Source: Sisyra terminalis (lineage: Eukaryota > Arthropoda > Insecta > Neuroptera > Sisyridae). Taken from it: a DNA stretch of 64,000 nucleotides. Where the stretch lies: positions 31,434,001 to 31,498,000 of the forward strand of contig OY292278.1 in NCBI GenBank assembly GCA_958496175.1. The letters run 5' to 3'. Shown one piece after another: positions 24,526-36,644 of this stretch. The notes below the pieces were generated by a model. The model was not told the origin of the DNA. It worked only from the letters and a program-made list of their open reading frames with translations, and made no database searches. How positions within the stretch are numbered: the stretch's first letter is position 1; the number at the start of each line of letters is the position of its first letter. The position numbers and the translations under genes are program-made.

Positions 24526-26913
24526 TCATATTGAAATAGTTATTGAATTTTTAAAACCGTTGAATGTTTCGTGGCTAAAAGCACTTTGAGTGTTAAATTG
24601 GAAAACTTCAATAGTTGATCAGGTCAAACGATATCCCATACAAATTGTGTCACCTCTTTTTACCCTCTTGCGGGAAGAACTCTAAAATCCTTTCTTATCG
24701 GATGCTTACATCATATAAGGAATAAACTCTCCAAATTCCACGTCTCTACGATCAGTAGTTTAGGCTGTACGTTAATCCATCGGTTAGTCTATCAGGACAA
24801 AAGACTTTATATTCTTTTATGTCTTTTAACTTTTCGGTTTTTAAACCAACAATTACACTTCACACTAGCGGAATCTTATATATTTGTAATAAAATTTGAA
24901 CTGACCGATTTATTAGGAAAAGTAATACGTAATATTAAACTAAAGGTACTTTGTTAAAATTTATTGAAGAAATTAGTTTCAAAAAATCAAATTACTTACA
25001 ATAAACATCGACAACCAAGTAAAACATTTATCTAATTCAATCTTTCGAGTACTTTCTTAAGACCATTATCATAAATTCTTAGCGTAAATCTTCTGAGCTG
25101 TCCAACAAATTTTGAAAATGATTAATAAATATACTTATCAGTTTTGAAATATAAATTTATTAAATGATTTACTCGAACATATCTCTTTCCCAACATCAAA
25201 AAGTAAAATTCAGTTGCATTGATTTGTCATGTTCTTTCTCTTACAACATTTTCCTATATTTTTTTTTAGTTAGCCTAAGTGTTATACCATTTTCTTTGTA
25301 ATGCTCTAATTTTTGAGTTCAAATACAATCTTTGAAATTGGAGAAATTCCTAGAAAACATAAACATCTAAGGTTGAAAGCCTTTTCTGAAATTGAGGTTT
25401 ATTGCGTACTAACTATTGTTATGTAGATTTCCCCAAGTAAAATAGTAATGAAATAGTGTCGATGGAAATTTATGATTTCTAAGAAACGTTTAATTTAAAT
25501 ATGGATGGGTAACTCTTGTGTTTTTGTTTTTTAATTTTTCAATGTTCATACGCTTTATGTAGGTAGTTGGTAAGTAAATTCATACATGATTAACGGTTGT
25601 GTGTGCATTGAAAACCCAAAATTTAATTAAATTCGTAGAATATGTAGACATAAAAGTACCCACAAATTAAGCATGAGATCACCCAAATATAAATCGTTTA
25701 ACATTCGCTTGATCTTTGAAGTTCAAGATCCGAATAAAATTATGTTTTACCTATAATAAACAATAATGATAGGTAATGTCGATGAGGTCTTTTACATAAA
25801 ATCATTGATAGGAAAATTTTCAATTGATTCATTAAACCCAAATTTTAATGTCGGGGTTTCAACAAACCATCAACAACCAACATCTATTACCAATACGAAA
25901 TTTAGTTACGCAAAATTACCAATTTCATTATTCATTTTTCACATAGGTAATATACTTGAGATTCGCTAAAATGAGTGAATAAGATAATAACAATATTCAC
26001 ATTAACTCAAATCACATATGTTTAAATCGTAGAAGAATTTTTGATTTATTATTTTTTTTTTTTTTAAATAAAGATACTTAACGCCTGCGGTAACATTTTT
26101 ACAAAAGAGAATTAATGAAAAGGATAAGGCAAATAGAACAATCACACAATCGTTTTCATACTTACCATTACCACCCACCAGTGTTAAATTTTCAACTTAA
26201 CACCTGGAGCGGTCCACAAAGATTCGGGTTTTAGTAATTAACTTTTAATTATTATCACTTGATCTTTCTGTTTTAAACATAATAAATCAGTGGTTCCTAA
26301 AATATTTTATTTTAGTTTTTTACTTTTACTTCCGTATTAGTCACAACAATCCTAAAATTTGTTTTAGGTCAAAACCTTTTAAAACAACGCCAAAAAAAAA
26401 ATGAAATAATATTTGAAATAAATTTAAATTTTACTTATAAAACACCGACCGTTTTGGAAGTTCTGCAAAAAATACGATGTAAATTACATTGTAATTACTA
26501 TGGTTTAATCATTCGTCTAACCTCAGCTATTTTAAATGTTTTGTGAATGAAAAATTCAGTTGTTGTTATAAAATTTAATATTTTTTAAGTGTATCGTTTG
26601 AATATTTAACAGTAGTATTACAAAAAAAATCAAGAATGTAAGAAAAAGTAAATTTTCAATATTGTTACGGTTTTACTGTATTAATTTTAACGGGTTCGTT
26701 GAATTTGTGTTTTAGTACCTAAAACAATTACAATTGATTTTATTACAAACGTTTATTTATTTCATACTACACACTTATTTCTTTATTTCACAAATCGAAA
26801 ATTAGGGTTGTCAAGATCTTTTTTTTTTTTCTCTGTTAATTGTTTTCGAACTATGTTGTTACTTGTCACTATTCAACTGTGTTACAATTTTTGACTATTG
26901 ACGGTCAACCGCC
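24526..26913. other. Gene-free stretch
   Basis: 24560-24830 resembles Helitron-flanking or non-autonomous sequence but has no diagnostic end. On the minus strand this interval lies downstream of the heat-shock-type promoter at 26914-26966; there is no minus-strand frame of 60 codons or more. AATGGTAAGTATG on the minus strand near 26157-26169 could be a splice donor. Confidence 0.35.
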
Positions 26914-26966
26914 TTATATACAATTAGCCCTTATTCTAGAATAGTCGAGCATGTTCGAGAACATTC
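26914..26966 (-). promoter_or_regulatory. Heat-shock-type promoter (HSE array + TATA box)
   Basis: Seven alternating heat shock factor units lie in exact 5-bp phase at 26934 (TTC), 26939 (GAA), 26944 (GTC, one mismatch), 26949 (GCA, one mismatch), 26954 (TTC), 26959 (GAA) and 26964 (TTC). Thirteen bp further along the minus strand is TATATAA (plus 26914-26920), giving an expected start near 26890. This is the arrangement of insect hsp70-type promoters, and the A-rich leader that follows (AGTTGAATAGTGACAAGTAA) is also in their style. HSF trimers bind inverted nGAAn units, so seven contiguous units are far more than needed. No heat shock protein frame follows on the minus strand. It may drive a non-coding RNA, an exon spliced to a distant gene, or be a stranded duplicate. 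Confidence 0.6.
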
Positions 26967-29654
26967 GAATGATCTATGCTTTTCTATCTTTATTTAACTT
27001 AAATGGGAATCTCTCAAAGAAAGTTTGTTAACATTTTTACCTCTTTCTATTTTCATTGTTTACATTTTTATACGTTTCACGTTCGCAACAATAATTTAAA
27101 TTATAAAATGTTGACATTAAAATTAAAAGTATTACTTATAATATTAGTTAATATAATAACTATAGTTGGCTTGTCTAAATTCACAATGTATACAATACAC
27201 ACGAATCATCATAAGCTAGTTTTGACTTCTCTTACCCCCTCCTCCTTTCCGTAGCAAAAATTCATTAAATAAATGCATTGAAAATTTTCCAAGTCAAGTT
27301 AAACTCGCAAAAATAATTTATATTTCATGAACTAAAAAATAATAGTTTTTAATTGAAATAGATAATGCATATCTGAATCACCTAGAAACTTGAAATTTGT
27401 CATCCAGGCAAGTCATTACGTGGAAATTATTGGAAAAAAGAGATTATTTCTTATAAAGTTTAAATGTTTCGACAAGCAAGTTATAAATGTGTGAAAACGT
27501 ATAAAAATATATAAAAAAATTTCTTCTTAATTAGTTAGTTATCACTGTTTTACATTTCTCCTGCAAATTTCTAAAGTACTTTACTATGAAACTTGGTATC
27601 TATATGGAGTACAACTCTTTTATCGATGAAGTAATAATTGGGATAATACAAGATTTCACATAAGCATAAGATTTAGTTTCAATTGGAGTTTATGTGAGAA
27701 TATAACCGATACAACAAGTGAATTTAAGATCTATTGACAAATACTCTTCTATTTTTTCCTGCATTTTGTTAACGACTCCATTATTTAATTGTCTTTTGGA
27801 AGCAGTATTGATAAAAGATGTCCTATGCTCTTTTTTGTATTCCTGCCAATGAGTGTACAGAATTTCATATTTATCGATTGATCGGTTAAGGTATAAAAGT
27901 ATAACAAAAAACAATTACATTTATAATATAAAAAATTAGGATTAATTTTGAATTCTCGTAGAATTATCATTAAAAATGGATTATATTCAAATTTCAAACC
28001 AAACTATACATTCTGCTTAAAGAAATAAGTAAATTACCAGATCAAATATTAATATATCAAAACACCAATCATCATTATAGAGTTATAAGATAGATAATAT
28101 ACTCTTAATCAAAATATCCTTTTTATAAAATGGATTTTTTTTTAAGATTTCATTGCTATTTAGAGTATATCAAATATTCTGAAAGCGCTTAAAGATGAAG
28201 TTTGTGATAATTGTTAAATTTTTCCAAAATTTCGGAAAATGTAGATGCTTTACATTCCCGGGATTTTATTCACATATAGTAGTATCTGTTAGTACCAATC
28301 TTCTCTAAAAATTATGAATTTTTGTAGAAGCAAATATAATTTATCTATTATATATTTATATTATTTTCTTTGGCTTTGTCGAAAAAATTTGCTTCCATTT
28401 ATACTACGTTACTACAAATTAGTGCATAGTCAATCTCCAATAAAAAATAATAATGATATAGCCAAAAATTAATTCGTCCTCCGAAAATTCGATACTACAA
28501 ATTTTTTTTTCCAATATTTCATTTTTGGCGTCATAATTCAGAACTCCAAATTAACTCATTCCAAATCAATATTGTTCCTGTTCAAATCAGTAATGGATAG
28601 TTTCTTATCGCATTTTTTCACTCCTTTTTTCGCTGAGGCTTTAATTGGTAATAAATCAAACGAAACACGTCTCAACATCATTAAATTTCTATGTTTATAA
28701 ATATCGATTTTATTGAACTTTGAATCTTCAAACATAATCATGTCATTAATGCAGAAAAATCCACTTAAGAAGAAATGTTTGCCAACTTTTTTGGCTGCTT
28801 TACTACAACTTTGGATCGTTCTTTTTTCTTATAAATTTAGCTCGAAATTTGTTTAATAAAGACATTATGCGCATTTAATTATGATATCAAAATCCCACAC
28901 AAAACCTGTCAAAACGGATGATATATAAACTGCAAATTTATTACAACAATTTTATGGGCTTGTACTATAAAATGATAGCAAATACAATATAACTCAGATT
29001 GAAGGTATATAAAAATTTTTGAAAATATTATGACTATTAGAATTCGGAATTCATGAATTAATCATTCTGGAGCTATTATTTTATAATGTAAAGTTTCAAG
29101 TTATAGTTTTAAAAAACTGTTATTTCAAACCAAGTGAAATATTTTTTTGTCTGCTATAATTATTTCGTTGCAAAACATAACAAATGCTTTCTCTTTTATA
29201 TTTATTTCTATTTAAACTTTACAAATTTTTCAACATTTTTCTAGCGTCCCACTTTCCTCAGTGAATAAATGCGATTGCATTTCAAACAAAAGACTTGGAT
29301 TAATCAATGTGTCAACGTTTAGAGTTTCAATAGAACATGAAAAATTGAAATAATGGCTTACATTACACTTGGAATTGTTGGTGAGTCATACGAAAATTAA
29401 CAAATGCTGATTTCTTATCAAATTTTTCAATTTTGAAATGTAAATTCATAGGCGAGACGTAAAACAGAAAAATGAATAAAAAAGTGGTATCTATATAAGG
29501 CAAACAAAAAATAATAACTCACTTTTAGTTGAAAATAACTTATGTGACAAAATTCATTATTCAAAATTATAAGGTTAAATAATTACTTAATCAGACTTAC
29601 ATTTTATTTATTTTAACATAAAGGTACCAGACTTAAGAATTATTGTTCGAAAAT
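26967..29654. other. Gene-free stretch
   Basis: Frames at 27003-27254 (plus, 83 codons, one hydrophobic segment) and 27690-27914 (minus, 74 codons) show no family signature. Nothing else was recognised. Confidence 0.3.
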
Positions 29655-29765
29655 TTTTTCCTGAGGGACCATTCATCAATTACTTAAGGATAATTTTGGT
29701 GTAAATATATGATACCTCGAACTCCTCCTCCCCTTTCTTAAGTAAGATTCTGTATCGTTCTTCTA
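29655..29765. repeat. Dispersed repeat of the GTCCATAAA type, copy 2
   Basis: CTGAGGGACCATTCATCAATT, shared in form with AGGGAACGTCCATAAACC at 11641, is followed by CGAACTCCTCCTCCCC. Diverged; assignment is by pattern only. Confidence 0.35.
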
Positions 29766-30238
29766 AACAATAAAATATTAAAAAAGGATCAGTTGCACTA
29801 AAACTTACAGATTAAAGTGAATCAAACAAAAAATATTTTTAACAAATAAAAATTCAAATTATAATCTTCTACTGCTATAAGATTTAGATTAAAATTACTT
29901 TATTAATAGACTACTCTTCAGTCTTTGGAGTATCAATATTAGAATTAAGAGAGATTTTTCGAATGATTTTAAGTGAGCAAACATTAATCAGTAATACTGC
30001 AAACGAATATTACTTTGAATGTTTAATAGCACAGCAGCAACGCTGGACTTTTGCACTTATGAAATAATGATAATTTAAAATCAGATTAGATTTTTTCACT
30101 GACTTTGAACAGTTATACTGTTTATACAATATGTAAAATATATTGTGGTCCAGTTTATGAAATATAATTTACCAAAACAAACTATAAATATAAATTTGAA
30201 CAAAAGTTCGAACAAATGTTTAATTGAGGTATTGCGCA

Positions 30239-30273
30239 GATACGTATTTCGATTGCCAAGCAATCTTCCTCAG
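30239..30273 (-). ncRNA. Hammerhead ribozyme motif (minus strand)
   Basis: On the minus strand: CTGAGGA (30273-30267) matching the CUGANGA core, stem II GATTGC/GCAATC (six perfect pairs, TTG loop), GAAA (30250-30247), then the self-complementary ATACGTAT (30247-30240) and C at 30239 as the H17 cleavage nucleotide. All conserved core nucleotides are present. Stem III can form as two pairs closing an ACGT tetraloop, or as eight pairs between two molecules. Stem I starts with CA/TG and is otherwise weak by eye. Confidence 0.7.
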
Positions 30274-30396
30274 TGGTCATCAAGTAATATTGAATCGCTC
30301 CGTAATTGTTATGTGAAAAGCTACGTGCTACGTGACTCATCACATAGCAGTTCCAATTAGTATTTCCAAGAGCAATTCAATACTACTTGATGATAA

Positions 30397-30431
30397 CTGA
30401 GGAAGATTACTTGGTAATCGAAATACGTATC
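30397..30431 (+). ncRNA. Hammerhead ribozyme motif (plus strand)
   Basis: CTGAGGA (30397-30403), stem II GATTAC/GTAATC (30405-30410 and 30414-30419, TTG loop), GAAA (30420-30423), self-complementary ATACGTAT (30423-30430) and C at 30431 before the predicted cleavage site. Compared with the minus-strand partner, stem II carries a compensatory pair change (GC to AT at the closing pair), which preserves pairing and argues for structure rather than chance. Stem I is short. Confidence 0.7.
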
Positions 30432-30545
30432 TGGGCAATACTGTAGTAACACATTTGTTTGAACATTTGCTCAAATCATTATTTATAGTTTACTTTTGGA
30501 AATTATATTACATACATGAAACCACAATATATTTTTTATAAACAA

Positions 30546-30821
30546 TTTTCACTTAAAAATAAAAGAAAGGTTTTTTATTTTCTAAAAAAATTAAATTCGA
30601 TTAATACATGGAAGAATGCATTATACTTTTTTCTGTAATATTAAAAATAGATAACAATGAAAATATTTAAAAAAATTTTAATTAACAATTTTTGTATTAA
30701 TTTGGCAAAAAAAGTTTTTCCAGTAGGATTTAAGTAACACTGTACATTACAAAATTAAAAAAAACATTCGCAATCCATGATGGAATTAGAGTTTTAATAT
30801 TGAATTTTGATTTACAAAGTA
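30546..30821. other. Gene-free spacer
   Basis: AT-rich, nothing recognised. Confidence 0.3.
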
Positions 30822-30940
30822 TTACGTATTACGTATGAATGAGTGGCGCCTACTCCACCCAACGTACAGCAATATAGAGATTTTCTTTACCCTTCCTCCT
30901 CCTCGGTACTCTGTCGTAATTAATAAACGACCCCTAAGAA
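30822..30940 (-). repeat. Dispersed repeat of the GTCCATAAA type, copy 3
   Basis: The reverse complement begins TTAGGGGTCGTTTATTAATT and continues into GAGGAGGAGGAAGGG and repeated ACGTAATACGTAAT. The pattern resembles 11641-11800 in inverted orientation. Confidence 0.4.
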
Positions 30941-31104
30941 ATTGAGAACATATTTTTGACAATTTTGATTATTTAGATGAATAAATACTTTGGAAAAACA
31001 TTATCACAGCTGAAAAACTTTAATTATCTGGATGATAGTTAGATATTAATAGAAATGTGATTTACTGAATTTAAAACTAAATGGCTTCCAATTAGACCCT
31101 TTCC

Positions 31105-31445
31105 GCTGACTTTGAACAATCATATTGTTTTCAGAATATAAAAACCATATTGTAGTCTTATTTATATAATATAATTTATAAAAGAAAATTACGAACATAA
31201 ATTTGAACAAAAGCTCAAACAAAATGTATTTTTGAAGTATCGCTAGTGACCCATCATATAGCAGTTATGGAGCGATCTAATACTACTTTATGACAACTGA
31301 GAAATATTGCTTGGAAATCGAAGTACGTATTTGGGCAATACGTCAAAAAAACATTTTCTTAAGCTTTTGAGTTGAAATTAATGTTTGTAGTTTACTTTTA
31401 GAAACTACACTTCATAAATGGGATCATAATATATTTTATATATTG
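31105..31445. repeat. Foldback repeat F, copy 2 (left arm deleted)
   Basis: Starts CTGACTTTGAACAATCATAT, matching CTGACTTTGAACAGTTATAC at 30100. It runs to GAAGTATCGC near 31248, then jumps directly to the right half (GACCCATCATATAGCAGTTA). The segment of the left arm that held the minus-strand hammerhead is missing. The right arm is retained through TTGTAGTTTACTTTTAG to GGATCATAATATATT. Spacing between the two copies is about 1.0 kb in direct orientation. Confidence 0.75.
31297..31331 (+). ncRNA. Decayed hammerhead ribozyme motif
   Basis: Homologous to 30397-30431 but CTGAGGA has become CTGAGAA, stem II has mismatches (TATTGC opposite GAAATC), GAAA is GAAG and the cleavage-site C is T. It should be inactive. 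Confidence 0.65.
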
Positions 31446-31974
31446 CATAAACACCAAATGGCATATTTTCTTATGGAAACATTTATTTCAGACCTGAACG
31501 TATAAGGGTATACTTAACAGCTGAATTATAAATTTCATTTATATATATTTAATCGAAAATCTAATTTCCATTAGGAAGCAGATGAGGAAACAGAAAGATC
31601 TTTCTTGTGGTAGATGTTCTTCTAACAGGCCATAAGAAATAGAGAAGTGATGTTTAATAATGCAGTAACGTTTCACAATAAAGGATAACGAGGGAATGGA
31701 GCATCCGTTTTAGTAGATAAGAACTTAAGACGCTTGTTGACGTCAGAAACATTGAATAAAATAAGGACAATAAAAGGAAAAAAGGCAGTTATGAAATTAT
31801 AATTATCGTTTTAAAATAGGCGATTCGAAAAAAAATAATAAATCTTGACACTTGTTACTTAGAACTATACAGTACAGCTGTAAAATTAAAAAAAAAACCT
31901 TTGTGACAATAAAAACTTTAATTTTTCAGCATTTTTGTCTCTTACGTAAATATCTTCTTTTATACTTTTATAAT
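31446..31974. other. Gene-free stretch
   Basis: No recognised feature. Confidence 0.3.
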
Positions 31975-32051
31975 TGTTATTTATCATTCCTTTATAACCA
32001 AGATCTTTAACGACTCTAGCGTAAATAAAAATCCGTAAATCGAGAAATATT
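31975..32051 (-). mobile_element. tRNA-derived SINE, 3' fragment (copy 4)
   Basis: On the minus strand it carries ATTTCTCGATTTACGGATTT, ACGCTAGAGTCGTTAAAGAT and GGTTATAAAGGAATG, the 3' two-fifths of the SINE. The tRNA head with both pol III boxes is absent and the sequence switches abruptly at 32052 to an unrelated GC-richer block. Confidence 0.7.
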
Positions 32052-32500
32052 GTAGCATAGTATTTTTATGTAGTGTAGTTCGACCAATTTGGGGTTTCGG
32101 TAGAGGGCGGAAAAGTAAAACCGGGGACCTGAACGAGAAGCCAAGTAGTGGACCCAGTACGATCGCCAGAGCTGGCGCATTAGAACTACAATTTATAGAT
32201 AGTCATCAATTTTTGCATTTATTTAAGTTTATGTATATTTAAAAATGTAAATTTATGCAGTGTTTAGTGTTAACTATTAGTATGATACTTGTTAATCTTA
32301 TATTCTAAGATTGCTTATTGGTGACTCGTTTTCGTTGGTGTGGAGAAATAGACTCTCTCACTCCATCTGCATCTATTCCATGCATATTCTGGTTCACTCA
32401 TTCTTCTCCACCAAAATTGCATTTTGTTGCAGTTAATGCAGCTGATCTTTGTTCGTAATACTGTCCGTTAGGATGAAGCCTAACGGGTACTTTACTTAAA
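32052..32500. other. GC-richer block of unknown type with stem-loop
   Basis: Starts TGTAGCATAG at the SINE break and is clearly less AT-rich than its surroundings (for example GGGGTTTCGGTAGAGGGCGG). Near its right end CCGTTAGG/CCTAACGG (32465-32472 and 32479-32486) forms a perfect 8-bp stem with an ATGAAG loop. A solo LTR (TG start, stem near the 3' end, then AATAAAA) is one possibility. No matching CA end or target duplication was found, and there is no coding frame. Confidence 0.35.
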
Positions 32501-35500
32501 AATAAAATGATGTTATCGTAAAATTAAATTGATAAAAAAATGTGGTGAAGATTTTTAACTCTACACCAAAATTTGATATTAGAAAAAAGTTAACTTTCTT
32601 CTTTGTACTCCTTATTGTTAAGTTTTACCTATGTACTTGTCATTTTTATAAAGTGTTACTAGTCGAAATTTTGCAAAAGTGAAGATCGAGTAACAAAGGA
32701 GGTTTTCTTATGAAGATATTATTAAGTAACAAATGAATTAATAAAGACAAAATATAAAGGGTTCAAATATCGAAAATCCGTTCATGAATAAATTGCATAT
32801 ATTGTATTTAGAAGTTCACACCATACCACCTACGTTAAACAGAAAATTCTGCTCTAAATTCATCGCTATTTTAAATAATCCAATATTTTTTATCTACTAA
32901 TAAACATTTGCAGTTCTGATTTTATTTGGTAGGTTCCTAATATAATTCCTAATATAGTTCCAAATATAATATTTGTATTATCTTTCCATTAACTAATAAC
33001 TCCTAAAAACTTTTCCATATAATACTTAATTAAAATGCAGATTTTTTTTAATTTGTATTTGTTTTATAATGTAAGATTATTACAGAAAATTTATAATAAT
33101 CATACCATAAAAATTATAATAAATTTTTCTACTTTTGGACTCATTGTTGAGTTAATAAAAATTTCCTGTTGTTATAATCGAATTCCTGTTTAACTTTAAT
33201 TGGTAAGGTACAAGTAGGATCCGATCCATGCCTCATTGTTTTTATCATCCTCACCCTCTCATTTGTAAAGCATGCTCCACCGTCTCATTTTTACAAAATT
33301 TTCCAATTATTAAAAAAACGAAAATTTAAATGGTATTCAAAAGCTGACCATTAAATATTTTTCTTGATTATTAATTGATTTTTATTATTACGGCATTAAA
33401 ATTTTCACACTAAATGTCAAAAGGTTGATGATATTTAGGGTAATTATATCATGGATTTATAATTGAACTTTTGGTTTTAATTTTATATTAAAAAACGACC
33501 TTATTTCCGGTCCCCTTATTAATTTTATAATAGATTAAAGAAATAAAATGATAATGAAATAGTAAAATTTTGCTTTTCCACTCTTTTTGGCAAAATAATC
33601 TTCTATCAAAGTCATAGGAGCCCGATTATCCTTATAAGTCTAGTCTCCAAATTGTTAAAGGTTATCCTGGGTACAATTGTACCACGCAGACGAAGTCTCG
33701 AGCTTTAACTATTTAATGTTTTTCACAATTTTTAAATTTTCTTAATGCTTTACACTTATGTATCATACTCAATATACAATATACTCAACATACTCAATAT
33801 AATACTATTGGTGTGTAATACATGTGTGGATACATAAAAATATGTTTTTTCGAAAAATTCGGCCATAAATAAAAAACACCTTTAGATCCTCTATAAATAA
33901 ATTTAGATTTTATTCTATGATTGCATAAAAAAGCTAGAAATAATTCAATCTACCTGACCACCAAAAAAAAAAAATATATATATACGTATACAAAAATATA
34001 CGAGATATATTATGAGAAACTGTAATAAAATATTAAAACCAAATTATAAAACGAAAAAAATAAGGTAAATAGGTATACGTCTTTTACATAGAAACAGCAG
34101 TGTATATATTCATACATTTTTCTAATTATTGTCGGTTGGGCTTTTTCATTTCTATTGCTCGTACACCAAACACTAGCTAGTATTATTTAAAATTTAATAG
34201 CTCTAAAACTAAAAGACATAAAAATTTGACATGAACATCGTAAAATTCGTTAACGAAATACATAAAATTTTTGTGGTATTAGTATGATTGTTAGAATGTA
34301 GAATGTAGGCCCTCAGACGAATGATACAGATGGAAAGTAAAAGAAAAAAACGAATGAACAAATAAAATATTAAATAATAAATAACATAATAAAGAGCAAA
34401 ACCCTTACTCTATGGTTTCTGTCTATGGACTGTACAGTTACTACAAGTAAATAACCTACCTCATACAACATAAACTTGTATATTAAAGTTTTTTTTTACA
34501 ATTTAATTCCATTTCGTCTTTTGTTAAGCTTAAAACGATGACAGACCAACTTACGGTTTAAAAAATATATAGATTTTCAATTTTACGTTGGATTATTGAG
34601 ATGTAAATTCAAAAACGTGATCTAATGATTTGCTCTATGGATTTCCATATACAAAGATCGCTAGTGCATATATCTGGCTTACTGTACACAAATTTGTAAG
34701 GATAACAATGTAAAAATTGCATCAGGTAAAAAATGTTGGAAATAAATTCACACATTTATCATTTTTTTCCCTCCATTCCGTACATAAGTGCTTTCCTTTG
34801 AATAAGCTATCCTCAAAAAATAACTTAAATAATATGTTTGTAAAATTCTCCCACTAAATATTACCTAACATTTTTTTGACAATTCCCACCCTCTATTCAA
34901 AATTCTTCTCCACATTACTAATATACAATTTTTTTCAATTTACCAACCAGCAAAATGTAATAATTTTCTTAACGGCTTCTTCAAATAATGAATTTTGATT
35001 TAATCTATTTTTAGTGGATGAACTTAAAAATCATCTATACCAGTTCTTTTTTATTTTAGTTTTTGTTGAATTTGGCAGGTATTTGACTGCAAATAGGTAA
35101 TCCCTTTTTCTATACGTTTTTTTTCTCTAAATGTGTGTGGTGTTCGACTGGAAATGACTTAAACAAGATAAAACCTCCCTTAAACTTCTTATTCTTATCT
35201 CTTTCTGTTTTCAAATTCAATTTGAGGGTTGGTACAGAACAAAAGCGTATAATATTATTATAAAAGAAACTTTTGTCTAACATATCGCACCAGCAGGTAG
35301 ATCTAAAAAGATATATTTTGAATTTTCACTTTTGATTTCTGATCAAAAAAATAAATAATGACTTCAGATCAGTGATATGTTGCGAACAAATTCTCTATGC
35401 CTACACAGCATATATTTTTATTTTATTTTTTTGTGGAATGAACAAATGTACAATGTCCTTTATAATATTAAATCGACACACATTGCTCGTTTTAAGAAAT

Positions 35501-36016
35501 GTTTGCAATAACAACTACCATATGTGACATTTTTTGAGAAATATGACTCCTGCAAAATCTTTATGTCGCTTGATCTTGACCGAAATGCAACGACACATAT
35601 TTATTGTCCTGGAGAAGTACAGTTTTACAATTGTGTATTTCCGTTAACGATTACTTACATTGTAAAGATTTGACATTGCATTTGTAAAGCTTAGGCAATT
35701 GGAAAAAAAATGTAAAAAATCTATAATAGTAAGTACAACTTTACAGACCATTAGTTACACTAGAAACGAACAAATGTATTAGGTATTTATTGAAATAGAT
35801 TTTTCACTTTAAGTTTTGTATTAAATATAATTTATAAAGGAACTCAACATTAAATATATGCATTTAATAGGGATATGAGAACAAAATGAATTAATTTTTT
35901 TAAGCACTTTATTAGCACTTATGTTATTATAAATTTTAATGTTTTATTAGGAATTTGAAACATGGTGGTTGTCAAATAACTTCTGGTGACCCAAGGATTA
36001 AAAGTAATGAGTATCA
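32501..36016. other. Gene-free stretch
   Basis: 3.5 kb of AT-rich sequence with no frame of 60 codons or more and no recognised element. Confidence 0.35.
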
Positions 36017-36018
36017 TA

Positions 36019-36642
36019 CAGTCCCTGGCCATATTATTAGACGCACTTAATATTTTATACAAAATGTACATATTCTACTAAATTAAATTTAATATTGTTT
36101 ACTTTTTACATTATAAAAAGTTGTGTTGAATTTTAAGAAATATATTTTCTGGGTAAGGGTAAAACCTTGTTTGTTATCCCTATTACTCTACTTTAGGATA
36201 ATATCTTTGATTTCAAATCCAGTGAAAATATGTGAAAGTTGCTGAAGAAAAAAGTAGCTAAAGAGGTGGTCACAACAGAAAAATAGCCCTTAGAAAAAAT
36301 ATTCACGTATGGAATCATCATTCACAAATACAGCAGACGGTATTGTCTTACATAGACAGCATACTGCGCAGAATAGGAACTTAAATATCAGTAAACAAGC
36401 TTTCAATTAAATATTTAACAATTCAGTTCGCCATTATTAAGAAAATGTTTAATTAATTTAATGGGAAAAATATATTTTTAGTAAATATGATTTTTGGTCA
36501 CGCTAGTTGTGAAATAAATAAAATTTATACAGAAAAGTTAAACCCAATCAAAAATATGGACCCAAAATAAAATAGCTCTTACTTCTGGTTTTATACAAAA
36601 CCTATAACGCGTCTATTAATATGGCCAATTGGTCAGGGACTG
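36019..36642. mobile_element. Tc1/mariner-like element, 624 bp
   Basis: Left end CAGTCCCTGGCCATATTATT then AGACGCAC. The right end, reverse-complemented, reads CAGTCCCTGACC, an extra eight bases (AATTGGCC by register), then ATATTAATAGACGCG. Both ends are flanked by TA (36017-36018 and 36643-36644). TA target duplication and CAGT ends are standard for the Tc1/mariner superfamily. The interior is too short for a full transposase (normally about 340 codons) and shows only broken frames; part of it is shared with 37490-37745. Confidence 0.75.
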
Positions 36643-36644
36643 TA

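Larger units (their letters stand above)
30098..30545. repeat. Foldback repeat F, copy 1
   Basis: Two arms of about 200 bp are inverted around a centre near 30335. The left arm runs AATATATTGTGGTCCAG through CAAACTATAAATAT to GCGCAGATACGTATTTCG; the right arm returns through CGAAATACGTATCTGGGC, TTATAGTTTAC and GAAACCACAATATATT. Each arm carries one hammerhead ribozyme motif, so the ribozymes lie in opposite orientations. A second, partly deleted copy is at 31105-31445. Penelope-like elements and retrozymes are known to carry such ribozymes. No GIY-YIG or RT frame is present here. Confidence 0.8.

Noticed and set aside
27003..27254. 83-codon frame just beside the heat-shock elements as their target gene
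   Set aside because: The TATA box lies on the other side of the array, pointing to the minus strand, and the frame looks like low-complexity chance coding.
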